A DNA stretch of 37,537 nt from Deltaproteobacteria bacterium (GCA_019308685.1 JAFDHQ010000010.1:1-37537), one strand, 5' to 3'. Positions 1-8,732 are shown, counted from the stretch's first letter. The notes: a model not told the origin generated them from the letters alone. A program made the numbers and translations.

Positions 1-894
1 ATAGGACTTCCTGTTGACTCTTTAGGTCAGGAGTATTCTGATGAAGTGAGTGGTAAAGTAAAAAAAGATAGACTTCTTGCCGAAAAATTTGACGGTTACC
101 TCGGTGTAATGGATAGATATTACAATCATTATATATTGATTCCCGGCGGTGAATATATTGTCGGAGCTAAAAAGCCCGGAAAGGATGAAAAACCCGAGCA
201 ATTGATCTCATTATCCCCTTTTTATATTGGCAGATTCCCGGTAACTAACGGACTTTTCCAAATATTTGTTGAGAAAACAGGATATAAAACTGCGGCAGAA
301 AAAATTGGATATGGAAATGTTTATTATGGGCGTTTTCAAAGAAAAGAAGATGAGACAACCGGTTTAATAACATCTACTTGGAATTCCTCTCTGTATTGCG
401 AAACCGTGGAAGGAGCTTGCTGGTATCAGCCGTGTGGTCCCGGCAGCACGGTTCACAATAAAAGAAATCACCCCGTGGTTCAAATCAGCCTTGAAGATGC
501 TATGGCTTTTGCAGCATGGACCGGTAAAAGACTCCCCACTGAAAATGAATGGGAGGCCGCATCAAGAACTACAAAGGGATGGATATTACCATGGGGAAAA
601 GAATGGAAAAAATATACGTGCAACATTGAAGATAGTTGTACTGGCGACACAACCCCAGTGGAAAAATACGCAGAATTTGAAAACGATTTTGGGGTCGTTG
701 ATACCATCGGAAATATTTTAGAATGGACATTGGACAATTTTACAGAGCCGTCGGATAATAAAAATAAATATAGATATCATATCGCAAAAGGTGGAAGCTG
801 GATATCAGGAGATGACATCAGATTATTCAGCCGCTTCAAGATAACGCCTGAATCTCATTCTAACATCCTTGGATTCAGGTGTGTTGCCCATTAA
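1..894 (+). CDS. FGE/SUMF-domain protein, 5' end outside window
   Basis: The frame is open from base 1 and reads through a GTG at 46, so this is most likely the C-terminal 297 codons of a longer gene rather than a 282 aa protein starting at that GTG. The sequence carries hallmarks of the formylglycine-generating-enzyme/sulfatase-modifying-factor fold: 'IPGGEYIVGA', 'SPFYIGRFPVTN', 'GKRLPTENEWEAA', 'GNILEWTLDNF', 'KGGSW' and a final 'GFRCVAH'. In true FGE an active-site Cys lies in an R-C-A-x-R stretch shortly before the final GFR; here the equivalent reads RLFSRF, without Cys. Formylglycine formation is therefore doubtful, and the domain more likely serves as a binding or structural module, as in many bacterial C-type-lectin-like SUMF proteins. 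Its partner is unknown. A 680-base spacer separates it from the next gene, so it is probably not in the LonB operon. Confidence 0.8.
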   Translation: MGLPVDSLGQEYSDEVSGKVKKDRLLAEKFDGYLGVMDRYYNHYILIPGGEYIVGAKKPGKDEKPEQLISLSPFYIGRFPVTNGLFQIFVEKTGYKTAAEKIGYGNVYYGRFQRKEDETTGLITSTWNSSLYCETVEGACWYQPCGPGSTVHNKRNHPVVQISLEDAMAFAAWTGKRLPTENEWEAASRTTKGWILPWGKEWKKYTCNIEDSCTGDTTPVEKYAEFENDFGVVDTIGNILEWTLDNFTEPSDNKNKYRYHIAKGGSWISGDDIRLFSRFKITPESHSNILGFRCVAH

Positions 895-1573
895 TTTTGA
901 TAAATCGGGAATACAAAACTTGCCTTGATATCTCCCTTGGCCCCGGCGGCGTTCTCCCTCGTTTTTAATCCTCGATATAGCGCGCTATGCCTGCGGTTGA
1001 AAACTCGCTCGGGCTTTGCCGAAAACCAAAATCTACCATTTCTAAATGGATACTAATTAAGAAAAATCAATTCTTTTTTGCTTTAACACCCTCACTTCAA
1101 TGCCCGCCTGGGTTTGAAAACAGAATTGCGGTTAGACACTCAAAAGCAAAGATGGTTCATATGTTATGAATATTGCATAAAGCTTTTCAAAATGTGAAGT
1201 GTATTACATAAAATTGATAAATAAAGTACATAATATTCCATTAAAAAATCCCTGTCAAATTGTCCAACCATTTGAATTCATTATATTTAATATCAAAGAC
1301 CCAACTGTGCATGGTTTTTGCTATCTTAAGATTGATAAACTCGTAAAAAGTCCGATTTAGACGGTTTCGTAAAAAGTTCAAATTCAAGGCGTGCAAATTT
1401 TGTAATCATGAGGCGTACTTATCGTACGTTGAATGATTGCGAAATAGTGAAAATATAACCGCTTAAAAAGTATTTTGTAAAAAAAAATGATTATACCGGA
1501 AGCTTGTTTGAAATCGAATTGTTAAAAAAACTAAACGGTTACAAATTATTTTGTTATAAAACATTCTACTAAA
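895..1573. repeat. Gene-free 679-base spacer with repeat fragments
   Basis: I see no convincing gene here; the only open frame (987-1169) has no family resemblance or ribosome site. Two repeat-like blocks can be seen. Around 930-1056, a G+C-richer segment ends in CATTTCTAAATGGATACTAA (1037-1056), a copy of the dispersed repeat found elsewhere in the window. Around 1328-1480 there are two near-copies of TCGTAAAAAGT (about 1331 and 1367), then a partly palindromic GGCGTACTTATCGTACG stretch at about 1411. The second block resembles short non-coding repeats I associate with Desulfobacterales spacers; that association is from memory, not from a search. Confidence 0.5.
1037..1056 (+). repeat. Dispersed repeat copy (divergent)
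   Basis: CATTTCTAAATGGATACTAA in the spacer after the FGE-like gene. Compared with the copy at 28444-28464 (minus strand) it differs mainly at the GG of CTGG and one later base. It ends a G+C-rich block that may be part of the same element. Confidence 0.45.
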
Positions 1574-2821
1574 ATGTTCGGCTTCAATAAGGATTTTATG
1601 GTTATGAATGATAGACCAACAGCAACAAATATAACCTTACATAAGAAAAAAGATAAATTGTGCCCGGATAGAATATGGATAATATCTAAAGGTAGATATA
1701 CAAATTTTGATTTGAGCCGGATTTGGGAGGGAGTTAAAAAACAGACGGCAATGGTATATAACATATCCGAGTTGGCCAGGTATTTGCTTAATCCCAATCC
1801 TCTTCAAATAAAAAAAAAGCTGGTTGGATGTGAAATTCATTATCGCACGCCTCTTTATAACGTAAAAGAAAATATCAGGAAACTATTACCACAAAAATTG
1901 CGCGGACTGTTAAAAGATAATCAAATCCCAGTTGAAGTGCTCAAATCAGATTGGGATACAGACAACAGTCCTGGTAAAGACGATAATTTTGAGTCCCATT
2001 TAAATAAAATAACAGAACTATTAAGACCTTATAATCCTATAATAAAAAGCCTAAACAAAATAGATCCAAGTAAAGTATTTGATGTGGTCGGAATTTGTGA
2101 GGATATTGGAGGGCATCTTTCAAATTTAAATATTCCGGGGAGTATAATGGATAAACTTAATTATATCAGAGCGAATATCTCGAAAGATGTCGGAGTCATC
2201 CTTGAAAAAGCTTATATTGCCGACGGATTGTTTGAGATGAAAGGATTCAATTTCAAATCCTTTGATAAAAATAAATCATTTCGGTTAATCAGATTTTTAA
2301 TAAACGGAATATCAAAAGCCTGTGTTCTCGATTCTGATAATAAAGTTGAATTCTGGATTGATGACATTAAACTTGTTCAATACATGCTGTTGTTTGATCA
2401 ATTAATTGAAATAGATCCGAAATTGAATAGTTCTCTTAGCCTGTGCACTGCCGGAAAAGCAGAACCACTGAAACTCCTTTTTAGCAAACCCCTTGAGATC
2501 GATTATTCCGAAGCTCATCTGCCTGAAGTATATAAAGGGGTGTTTGAGAAACTTAATATAGGGGCAAGTAAAAAAAATGTGGTTAAGCGTGTGTTAAATA
2601 AATCTCAAGTTGGAATTTCGTTCAACTATGTTCCTATGTCCGTTTATGATAAAAGGAGGTTATTTGTCAATTTTTCTGTGATGCATAATTTTAAAGCTCT
2701 TGAGCCCATAAAAAATGATTTGCCTCTGGTATATTCAGAAATTAATAAGATAGCTTCTGTGACCGAAGCAGGAAAATTTTATTTGTTGGACTCTTTCAGG
2801 GGATACAAAGATGACAAGTGA
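1574..2821 (+). CDS. Unrecognised protein paired with LonB protease
   Basis: I do not recognise this family. The product is up to 415 aa, mixed alpha/beta in appearance, with no signal peptide, no clear membrane segment and no obvious catalytic motif. Cysteines are few and not paired as in zinc sites. The listed start (1574) has no ribosome site. An AAGGA at 1589-1593 lies 4 bases before ATG 1598 and 10 before ATG 1604, so the protein may really begin MVMNDR or MNDR (405-407 aa). The end overlaps the LonB gene by 11 bases, which indicates co-translation. By context it could be a substrate adaptor, regulator or substrate of the protease; none of these is shown by the sequence. Codon use looks similar to the neighbours, though somewhat more A+T-rich. 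Confidence 0.75.
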   Translation: MFGFNKDFMVMNDRPTATNITLHKKKDKLCPDRIWIISKGRYTNFDLSRIWEGVKKQTAMVYNISELARYLLNPNPLQIKKKLVGCEIHYRTPLYNVKENIRKLLPQKLRGLLKDNQIPVEVLKSDWDTDNSPGKDDNFESHLNKITELLRPYNPIIKSLNKIDPSKVFDVVGICEDIGGHLSNLNIPGSIMDKLNYIRANISKDVGVILEKAYIADGLFEMKGFNFKSFDKNKSFRLIRFLINGISKACVLDSDNKVEFWIDDIKLVQYMLLFDQLIEIDPKLNSSLSLCTAGKAEPLKLLFSKPLEIDYSEAHLPEVYKGVFEKLNIGASKKNVVKRVLNKSQVGISFNYVPMSVYDKRRLFVNFSVMHNFKALEPIKNDLPLVYSEINKIASVTEAGKFYLLDSFRGYKDDK

Positions 2822-5075
2822 TTATAAAGAAAATGATTACGCCTGGATAAAAGAGTTGATGCATTATCCTCAGACTCTGGAACAACAGCTTTCTTTTTTT
2901 AAGGATACCTCCAAAATTCCAGTGCCGAAAGACCCCATCGAACAGGTGATCTTTCAGGATAAAGCCAAAAGGGCCATAAGGAAAATCGCTCAAAACAAAG
3001 GACATATCCTTATGGTCGGAAGACCGGGGACTGGGAAATCAATGCTTGCGAATATGTTTAACCAAGTTATTGATAAGTCGCTTGGAGACTATTTAAGGCC
3101 CAAGCAATCTATTGTGGCCTACCCGGGGAAAGATAAAAATAACATACGAATTGCCTATGAAAATTCTGAAAAAATAGATGACCGGATTGCAGAGATAACT
3201 AACAGGATAGTATCTGTAGAAGAAAGTATGGATGATTTCAGTCTTTCTGATCAGATAAATGCCGCCAGGAAAGTAAAAAAATACCTGCTTTGGGCCACAG
3301 GTATTGGTGTTATTGCCGGCTTTTTCTTTGCTCCGGCATTTATTGCCACAGGACTAACCGGTATCGGTGCAATATTCATGTACATGCAGGAGAGTAATTA
3401 CAGAGTGCAGGAGAAAATACAAAATGAGGCCTTTACCGGTAAAAAAAACGCTGTCAAGCATCTATATGATATGGTTCCGGAGGTTTTATACGATCCCAGA
3501 AAAGATAATGGGTTAATGGCTAGAATATCCGAACCGGATTCCAGAAATATGAAAGGAGGGTTCAGACATGATCCCTACCAGTCAGGCAATCTTCATACCC
3601 CGGCTCATAAGCGGGCGTATTTGGGCGCCCACGCAAAGTCTCCGATTATTTACATTGATGAGTTAAAAACACTTATTAAGGTGGGGTATATGTCTGACCT
3701 GCTGGAGATAATGCAGAACAAAAAGTTTATTCTTGAAGGTGGCAGGAACACAGGAAGCGGTTCTGCGGATCGGTCGGAAAATCATTTAAAAGCCGATAAT
3801 ATAATCGTTGCCTGCTGCAATCATGATACTCTGGAATTTCTTCAGAAAGAAGGAGATGGTGCTTTTCTCAGTAGAATAGAAGACAAAGGAGAAATTATTC
3901 ATTTGGAAAGTGCAGTTCCTGAAACATCGAAAAATATCGAACAGGTTGTACAATATGTAAAGCAGGAAATACTTAATCTTGGGGAAGAATTCAAGGATGC
4001 CTGGGAAGGGGTTATAGAAAAGGAAGGTTACGAAGGGGTCAGGAAAAGAAGTGAGCACATATTCGGTAAACGTCTTCCTGATGATTACAAATTGAAGGAG
4101 CGAGAGTTTTCCAGAGATGCTGTTTTGGAAATAATAAAGGAGCTTCGATGTCGTGCGTCAGATAAAAAATTAAGCAGTATCCTAAGACCGATAAATGGTA
4201 TAATCAAGACTGCCGAGTTTGAGGCAATACTCGATAATGCCCAATTGGTTTTGCCGGAACATGTTAGGCGTGCTCTGGATAAGCATTTAAGCCTTGAGGG
4301 AGAAATCTCCAAAGAAATGGTTAAGCACAAGAAGGATCTTAAGAAATACATCGGCGCAATGACGGATTCTATCGGTTATGTTGTGGGCTTGGCAGTAAAT
4401 TATTCAAAATCGAGCGGGCAAATGTTCGGCCAACCGTTGCCGATCCATTGCCAAATTAATGCAGGAGGTTCAGACACGGTTGTTGCCCCCGGCAGAATCG
4501 GTGATATTGCCAAGGGTGCTGCTCAGAATGTTAGAGCTTCAATAAAAAAAGTATTGCAGAAAATCGGGGCACCTTATGTGGGATATGAAATGCATGTGGA
4601 GTATATACAGGCCCATAGTGGTGTGGAGGGGGATAGTGCTTCCGTTGCCATGGATATTGCAATTATATCAGATTATATAAAGCAGCCGGTCAATCAAAAA
4701 ATAGGAGTAACCGGCTCCCTGACGGGTGATATTATTCTGGCTGTCGGAGGAGTTACTGAAAAAATTATATCCATAATGGATCCTGTTCTTGGAATGGAAG
4801 GCGCATGCATTCCTTGGCAGAACAAGCACGACATAGAACCCCTTTTAATAAACACAGAATATGAATATATCCAGAATGAAGAAGTCCCGGGCATTAGAAT
4901 CTACAGGGTTCAAAACAAAAAGGATCCTTTTGACATATATTTTTGCAAGACGAAATATAATGCTTATCAGATATTGATGGGCCTGGACAAACAAGAAGTT
5001 GAAACTAGGATGACCATGAGAAGTAAGGAAGATTTAGAGTTTATTCAAAGAATGAAAGGCACGTTGCCCAATTGA
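2811..5075 (+). CDS. LonB-type membrane ATP-dependent protease
   Basis: This is an AAA+ protease of the Lon family, closest in design to archaeal LonB: no N-terminal LAN domain, and a hydrophobic hairpin inserted in the ATPase module. Walker A is GRPGTGKS (residues 70-77), membrane segments lie at about 157-192, and Walker B is IIYIDEL (about 279-285). The C-terminal S16 peptidase domain has GVEGDSASVA with catalytic Ser609 and GGVTEKI with Lys651, 42 residues apart as expected for the Ser-Lys dyad. It should sit on the inner membrane with ATPase and protease facing the cytoplasm, degrading unfolded or membrane-associated proteins. AGGGGA lies 7 bases before the ATG. It overlaps the upstream unknown gene by 11 bases. 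All key catalytic residues are present, so I expect an active enzyme. LonB-like proteases occur in some bacteria besides archaea. Confidence 0.92.
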   Translation: MTSDYKENDYAWIKELMHYPQTLEQQLSFFKDTSKIPVPKDPIEQVIFQDKAKRAIRKIAQNKGHILMVGRPGTGKSMLANMFNQVIDKSLGDYLRPKQSIVAYPGKDKNNIRIAYENSEKIDDRIAEITNRIVSVEESMDDFSLSDQINAARKVKKYLLWATGIGVIAGFFFAPAFIATGLTGIGAIFMYMQESNYRVQEKIQNEAFTGKKNAVKHLYDMVPEVLYDPRKDNGLMARISEPDSRNMKGGFRHDPYQSGNLHTPAHKRAYLGAHAKSPIIYIDELKTLIKVGYMSDLLEIMQNKKFILEGGRNTGSGSADRSENHLKADNIIVACCNHDTLEFLQKEGDGAFLSRIEDKGEIIHLESAVPETSKNIEQVVQYVKQEILNLGEEFKDAWEGVIEKEGYEGVRKRSEHIFGKRLPDDYKLKEREFSRDAVLEIIKELRCRASDKKLSSILRPINGIIKTAEFEAILDNAQLVLPEHVRRALDKHLSLEGEISKEMVKHKKDLKKYIGAMTDSIGYVVGLAVNYSKSSGQMFGQPLPIHCQINAGGSDTVVAPGRIGDIAKGAAQNVRASIKKVLQKIGAPYVGYEMHVEYIQAHSGVEGDSASVAMDIAIISDYIKQPVNQKIGVTGSLTGDIILAVGGVTEKIISIMDPVLGMEGACIPWQNKHDIEPLLINTEYEYIQNEEVPGIRIYRVQNKKDPFDIYFCKTKYNAYQILMGLDKQEVETRMTMRSKEDLEFIQRMKGTLPN

Positions 5076-5418
5076 GGCCCCCCGTTAAGGGCGAATCAAT
5101 ATCATCATTTAATACACCAGTACCAGAATTTTTTTCAGATGCTACAATAGCCTGTCAGTTTATTGTTATTATCTGTCAATAATTTGCCATCAAACCTACC
5201 CGATTAAAAGCCCGAGTTTATGAGTAATATATGTTGTATCTTATTGATATCATATAATTTTTTACATTTCCGTTTAATTCCGTCGAAATAATTACAAATC
5301 GGCACATATGTTGCAGACAAATATAAAAATCAAATTTAATCTCATTTATAAATTATCCGTTAAGCCTTACAGCCGCGATATATAAAATTGCGAAGCGATT
5401 TTATTAAAATAATAATAA
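5076..5418. other. 343-base A+T-rich spacer with sigma-54 site
   Basis: This spacer between the LonB gene and the secretion/pilus ATPase gene contains no open frame worth calling. The clearest signal is the sigma-54-type promoter match at 5300-5315 (separate entry). The rest is A+T-rich and would suit an upstream activator-binding region, but I see no clear repeated or palindromic enhancer. Confidence 0.5.
5300..5315 (+). promoter_or_regulatory. Sigma-54 (RpoN) promoter candidate
   Basis: The sequence CGGCACATATGTTGCA fits the RpoN consensus TGGCACG-N4-TTGCA: the GG and GC dinucleotides have the required 12-base register, the -24 element GGCAC is intact and the -12 element TTGCA is intact. 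The expected transcript start is about 5326, giving a leader of roughly 90 bases before the ATPase ATG at 5419. RpoN control is common for type IV pilus genes, which fits the downstream gene. Confidence 0.65.
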
Positions 5419-7665
5419 ATGGCAAAAACAATACCCATGCAAAATAATAATCCTGCCAAGACGATCCCGTCAAGGAAATCAAGCCTGAAATCGACCATCA
5501 TGGATCAATCCGGAGCTGGAAAGGTCAAGATTGGAGAGATTTTATGCAAAGAGGGCTACATTACCGGCACCCAACTGGAAGATGCTCTAAACTATCAGAA
5601 AAAAAATAAGGGGCGCCTGGGAAACATACTGATTAAACTCGGATATATCGAAGATGATACCATTGTAAGTGTTCTGAGCCGTATCCATAACTATCCTGCC
5701 GTATTATTATCAAAAACAACGCCTGATCCCGAAGCCATCAAGCTCGTACCGTATGAAATGGCTAAAAAATACTTGGCTTTTCCTATTAGATTCAAAGGAG
5801 AAGATCTTGTCGTTACCATGGCGGAGCCGACCGACACCTCTGCTGTTGCTGATTTGCAGAACGAAGTTCAAAAAAGCATCAGTATCAGTATTTCTACCGA
5901 GAAAGATATCATTGAGGCATACAGAACTCATTATAAAATAGAGGATGAAGAGTATAACAGTTTACTTGGCCAAAAAGAGGTAGTCTCCGAAGAAGAAGAT
6001 GAACCTGTTGCATTAGTCGATGACTTCGGTTCACTGGTTTCCGAGGCTGTGGGGGAGTTGGAGTTAGTAGATACAGGAAGCATCGACGTTGCAGATGAAT
6101 ACACGGCATCTGATGCTCCCATTATAAAACTGGTGAACGGCATTCTGGTAAAAGCCATTAATGAGGGCGTTAGCGATATTCATATCGAACCTTTTGAGAC
6201 GATGTTGCAGGTAAGATATAGACTGGATGGCTACCTTTTTAAATCCATGAATCTGCCCACCACTATAAAAAATGCTGTAAATTCAAGACTTAAAATTTTA
6301 GCCGGACTTAATATCGCCGAACGTCGTGTACCGCAGGACGGCAGGATAAAAATGAACTTCGGGAAAAGAAAGACCATCGATTTTCGCGTTTCTACATTGC
6401 CGACCCTTTTTGGTGAGAGCATTGTCATGCGTGTCCTTGACCAGAGCTCACTTAGTGTAGATCTCACTAGAATGGGGTTTGAAAAAGAAACGCTTAATAC
6501 ACTTGAACGTTGTATTTTCCGACCTTATGGTATGCTGCTTGTTACCGGCCCCACCGGAAGCGGTAAGACAACTACTTTATACTCGGTTCTAAACAAACTG
6601 AATAGAGAGGATAATAAAATACTTACGGTTGAGGATCCAGTAGAATTTAACTTCAGGGGAATCAATCAGGTGAATGTCAAAGATGATGTGGGAATGACAT
6701 TTGCTTCGGCTCTCAAGGCCTTCTTACGCCAGGACCCTGATATTATTATGGTGGGTGAAATTAGAGATTTGGAAACTGCCGAGATCGCCATAAAGGCCGC
6801 CATGACGGGACATCTGGTTTTCAGTACACTCCACACAAACGACTGTCCTTCAACTGTTGGACGTCTTTTGGATATCGGCATACCGTCCTATCTGGTGGCA
6901 TCTTCATTGACAATGGTTCTTTCTCAACGCCTCGCACGAAAACTTTGTCCCAAATGTAAGGTTAAGGATAAAAATTTTAATCCGGCCGAATTGGAAGATA
7001 TGGGATTCTCCTCAGATGAAATATCCAAGCTTGAAATATACGGACCCGGGGGGTGTTCAGAATGTATGGGTGCCGGGTATAGAGGGCGCGTCGGGCTGTT
7101 TGAACTTATGGAGGTAACCGATAGGATTTCCAGAATAATCAGTGCCCAGGTGTCGGAAGACCAATTGAGAAAGACCGCGTTACTGGAAGGCATGGTTACC
7201 TTAAGAGATGCAGGTCTGGAAAAAATACGTCAGGGGGTGACTTCTGTCGAGGAAATATTGAAGCGGACAACCGTAACCAAAAGCGCCGTTCCCGCATATC
7301 TTGCTGATCCTGAAGTAGAGCAATATGAAAACAAAGCCGTCATTTTCCGGGAAGGTAATAGGGGATCGGACTTTTTTAAACTAATCAAAGGTGAATTAGT
7401 TGTAGTGAGAAACGGCAAAAAGATCGCCGATATTATGCAACCCGGAGAATATTTCGGAGAAATATCAGCCATAACCGGCAAGCCGAGGTCTGAAACAGTG
7501 ATGTCAAGAGGCAATTCGGTTGTCCAACGCTTTCCGGGTGATAAGTTGCCTGAAATCATCGAAAAATATCCGGATATCACGACAAAATTATTAGAAATAA
7601 ATGCTGATCGTCTAAATCATGCACATAATATTATTGTAAATATTATGAATAAAAAAATGCCATGA
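5419..7665 (+). CDS. GspE/PilB-type ATPase with MshEN and cNMP domains
   Basis: This is a hexameric assembly ATPase of type IV pilus or type II secretion systems. Residues 37-89 are a textbook MshEN c-di-GMP-binding pair: two 24-residue motifs (K37-I-G...Q60 and R66-L-G...I89) with a 5-residue spacer. The core follows: Walker A GPTGSGKTTT (377-386), Walker B DPDIIMVGEIRD (439-450), His box GHLVFSTLHTND (464-475), and a tetracysteine zinc site C510/C513/C546/C549. Residues about 635-745 are an added CRP-like cyclic-nucleotide-binding domain, with a phosphate-binding cassette GEYFGEIS...KPRSET (E681, R690). Ordinary PilB/GspE proteins end before this. It may therefore respond to two nucleotide signals. 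No ribosome site is obvious before the ATG, and a later start (M28) would still keep MshEN. It overlaps the HDOD gene by ATGA. I cannot decide between pilus and secretion roles from this locus. Confidence 0.93.
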   Translation: MAKTIPMQNNNPAKTIPSRKSSLKSTIMDQSGAGKVKIGEILCKEGYITGTQLEDALNYQKKNKGRLGNILIKLGYIEDDTIVSVLSRIHNYPAVLLSKTTPDPEAIKLVPYEMAKKYLAFPIRFKGEDLVVTMAEPTDTSAVADLQNEVQKSISISISTEKDIIEAYRTHYKIEDEEYNSLLGQKEVVSEEEDEPVALVDDFGSLVSEAVGELELVDTGSIDVADEYTASDAPIIKLVNGILVKAINEGVSDIHIEPFETMLQVRYRLDGYLFKSMNLPTTIKNAVNSRLKILAGLNIAERRVPQDGRIKMNFGKRKTIDFRVSTLPTLFGESIVMRVLDQSSLSVDLTRMGFEKETLNTLERCIFRPYGMLLVTGPTGSGKTTTLYSVLNKLNREDNKILTVEDPVEFNFRGINQVNVKDDVGMTFASALKAFLRQDPDIIMVGEIRDLETAEIAIKAAMTGHLVFSTLHTNDCPSTVGRLLDIGIPSYLVASSLTMVLSQRLARKLCPKCKVKDKNFNPAELEDMGFSSDEISKLEIYGPGGCSECMGAGYRGRVGLFELMEVTDRISRIISAQVSEDQLRKTALLEGMVTLRDAGLEKIRQGVTSVEEILKRTTVTKSAVPAYLADPEVEQYENKAVIFREGNRGSDFFKLIKGELVVVRNGKKIADIMQPGEYFGEISAITGKPRSETVMSRGNSVVQRFPGDKLPEIIEKYPDITTKLLEINADRLNHAHNIIVNIMNKKMP

Positions 7666-8723
7666 AAATAAAATGTTCGAAATGCAACAAGGTATATAAA
7701 ATTCCAGACGAGAAACTTCCGGCCGGGAAAAAGTATGCCGTTCAATGTCCGGCCTGCAAAAACCGTATCGTAATCGATTTGCAGTCTCAGCCAACACAAA
7801 AACAATCTCTTAACACGTCAAAATCCGTTGAAAAAAAGGAGACGGTCTTATCGTTGGGCCAAAAGCGTCCCAGCGGCATGACTCTAAAATACGGTATTTT
7901 ACGATCATTGGGTGATTTACCGGCCATGCCTCATATTGTGCAAAAGGCCCAAGAGATTATTGCGAAACCGGATTCAAATTTGAAGGAGCTTTCGAGTCTA
8001 ATAGAGATAGAACAGGCAATCGCAACCAGAGTTTTGAAATTGGCGAATTCTACATATTACGGTTTAAGCGGAAAGGTTTCTTCGGTTCAGCATGCGTCTG
8101 TTTTGCTGGGGTATAAAACTCTTGGAGAACTCATAACAGTGGCGGGTATTTCAGGCCTGATGGATAAGAATCTGAACGGATACGATTTGAGTTCGGAAGA
8201 TCTGTGGCGACATTCCATAGCTGTTGCCGTTGGTTCACGGATTATTGCGGGCAGGAAAGATCCGGAATTCGGTAATGAAGCATTTTTTGCAGGACTGGTG
8301 CATGACGCGGGAAAAGTTGTACTTGATCAACATGTTTACGAAAGAAAGGACGATTTTGAAACGTTTATGGGAAATGGTCAACATACTTTCCTGAGTGCTG
8401 AAAAAGAGATTCTGGGATTCGATCACTCAGAAATGGCCTTTGAATTATGTCAGAAATGGCAGATTCCTTCAAATCAAAGCGATGCCATAAAATTTCATCA
8501 TTGTCCCTCAAAATCCGAAGGCAATGAATTGGCTTACATACTTCATCTGGCAGATTTTATCGCAATGATGAACGGATATGGAGCAGGTCAGGACAGTTCA
8601 ATGTATCAGATGGAAGAAGGAACCCTGGAATTTTTGTCCCTGCAAGATAAAGATCTAAATGACATCCAGAGTCAAGTTATTGAATCTGTTGAAAAAATGT
8701 TGCAAGAGATACCTTCCGGTTGA
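7662..8723 (+). CDS. Zinc-ribbon HDOD signalling protein
   Basis: Residues 1-38 form a MJ0042-type zinc ribbon (C5, C8, C29, C32). Residues about 78-280 are an HDOD domain ('LPAMPHIVQKAQEII', 'ATRVLKLANSTYYGL', 'VQHASVLLGYKTLG'). HDOD domains are usually degenerate HD-family modules used in signalling. This one keeps H184, an intact HDAGK (214-218), H255, a His pair at 279-280 and D298, so most metal-ligand positions of an active HD phosphohydrolase look present. There is no GYP motif, so it is not a canonical HD-GYP c-di-GMP phosphodiesterase. The ATGA overlap with the preceding ATPase gene implies co-translation and a shared pathway, plausibly nucleotide-dependent control of pilus or secretion activity. 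The substrate is unknown. Confidence 0.88.
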   Translation: MKIKCSKCNKVYKIPDEKLPAGKKYAVQCPACKNRIVIDLQSQPTQKQSLNTSKSVEKKETVLSLGQKRPSGMTLKYGILRSLGDLPAMPHIVQKAQEIIAKPDSNLKELSSLIEIEQAIATRVLKLANSTYYGLSGKVSSVQHASVLLGYKTLGELITVAGISGLMDKNLNGYDLSSEDLWRHSIAVAVGSRIIAGRKDPEFGNEAFFAGLVHDAGKVVLDQHVYERKDDFETFMGNGQHTFLSAEKEILGFDHSEMAFELCQKWQIPSNQSDAIKFHHCPSKSEGNELAYILHLADFIAMMNGYGAGQDSSMYQMEEGTLEFLSLQDKDLNDIQSQVIESVEKMLQEIPSG

Positions 8724-8732
8724 TCGATCAAC
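8719..8732. other. 14-base perfect palindrome over HDOD stop codon
   Basis: GTTGATCGATCAAC is a perfect palindrome that includes the TGA stop at 8721-8723. As RNA it could form a 5-pair stem with a TCGA loop, followed by a weakly T-rich stretch (TGTTTTATTTT). It could be a weak terminator between two converging genes or merely a chance palindrome. Confidence 0.25.

Noticed and set aside
987-1169. 60-codon open frame on the plus strand
   Set aside because: No ribosome site, no family resemblance, and it overlaps repeat-like sequence.
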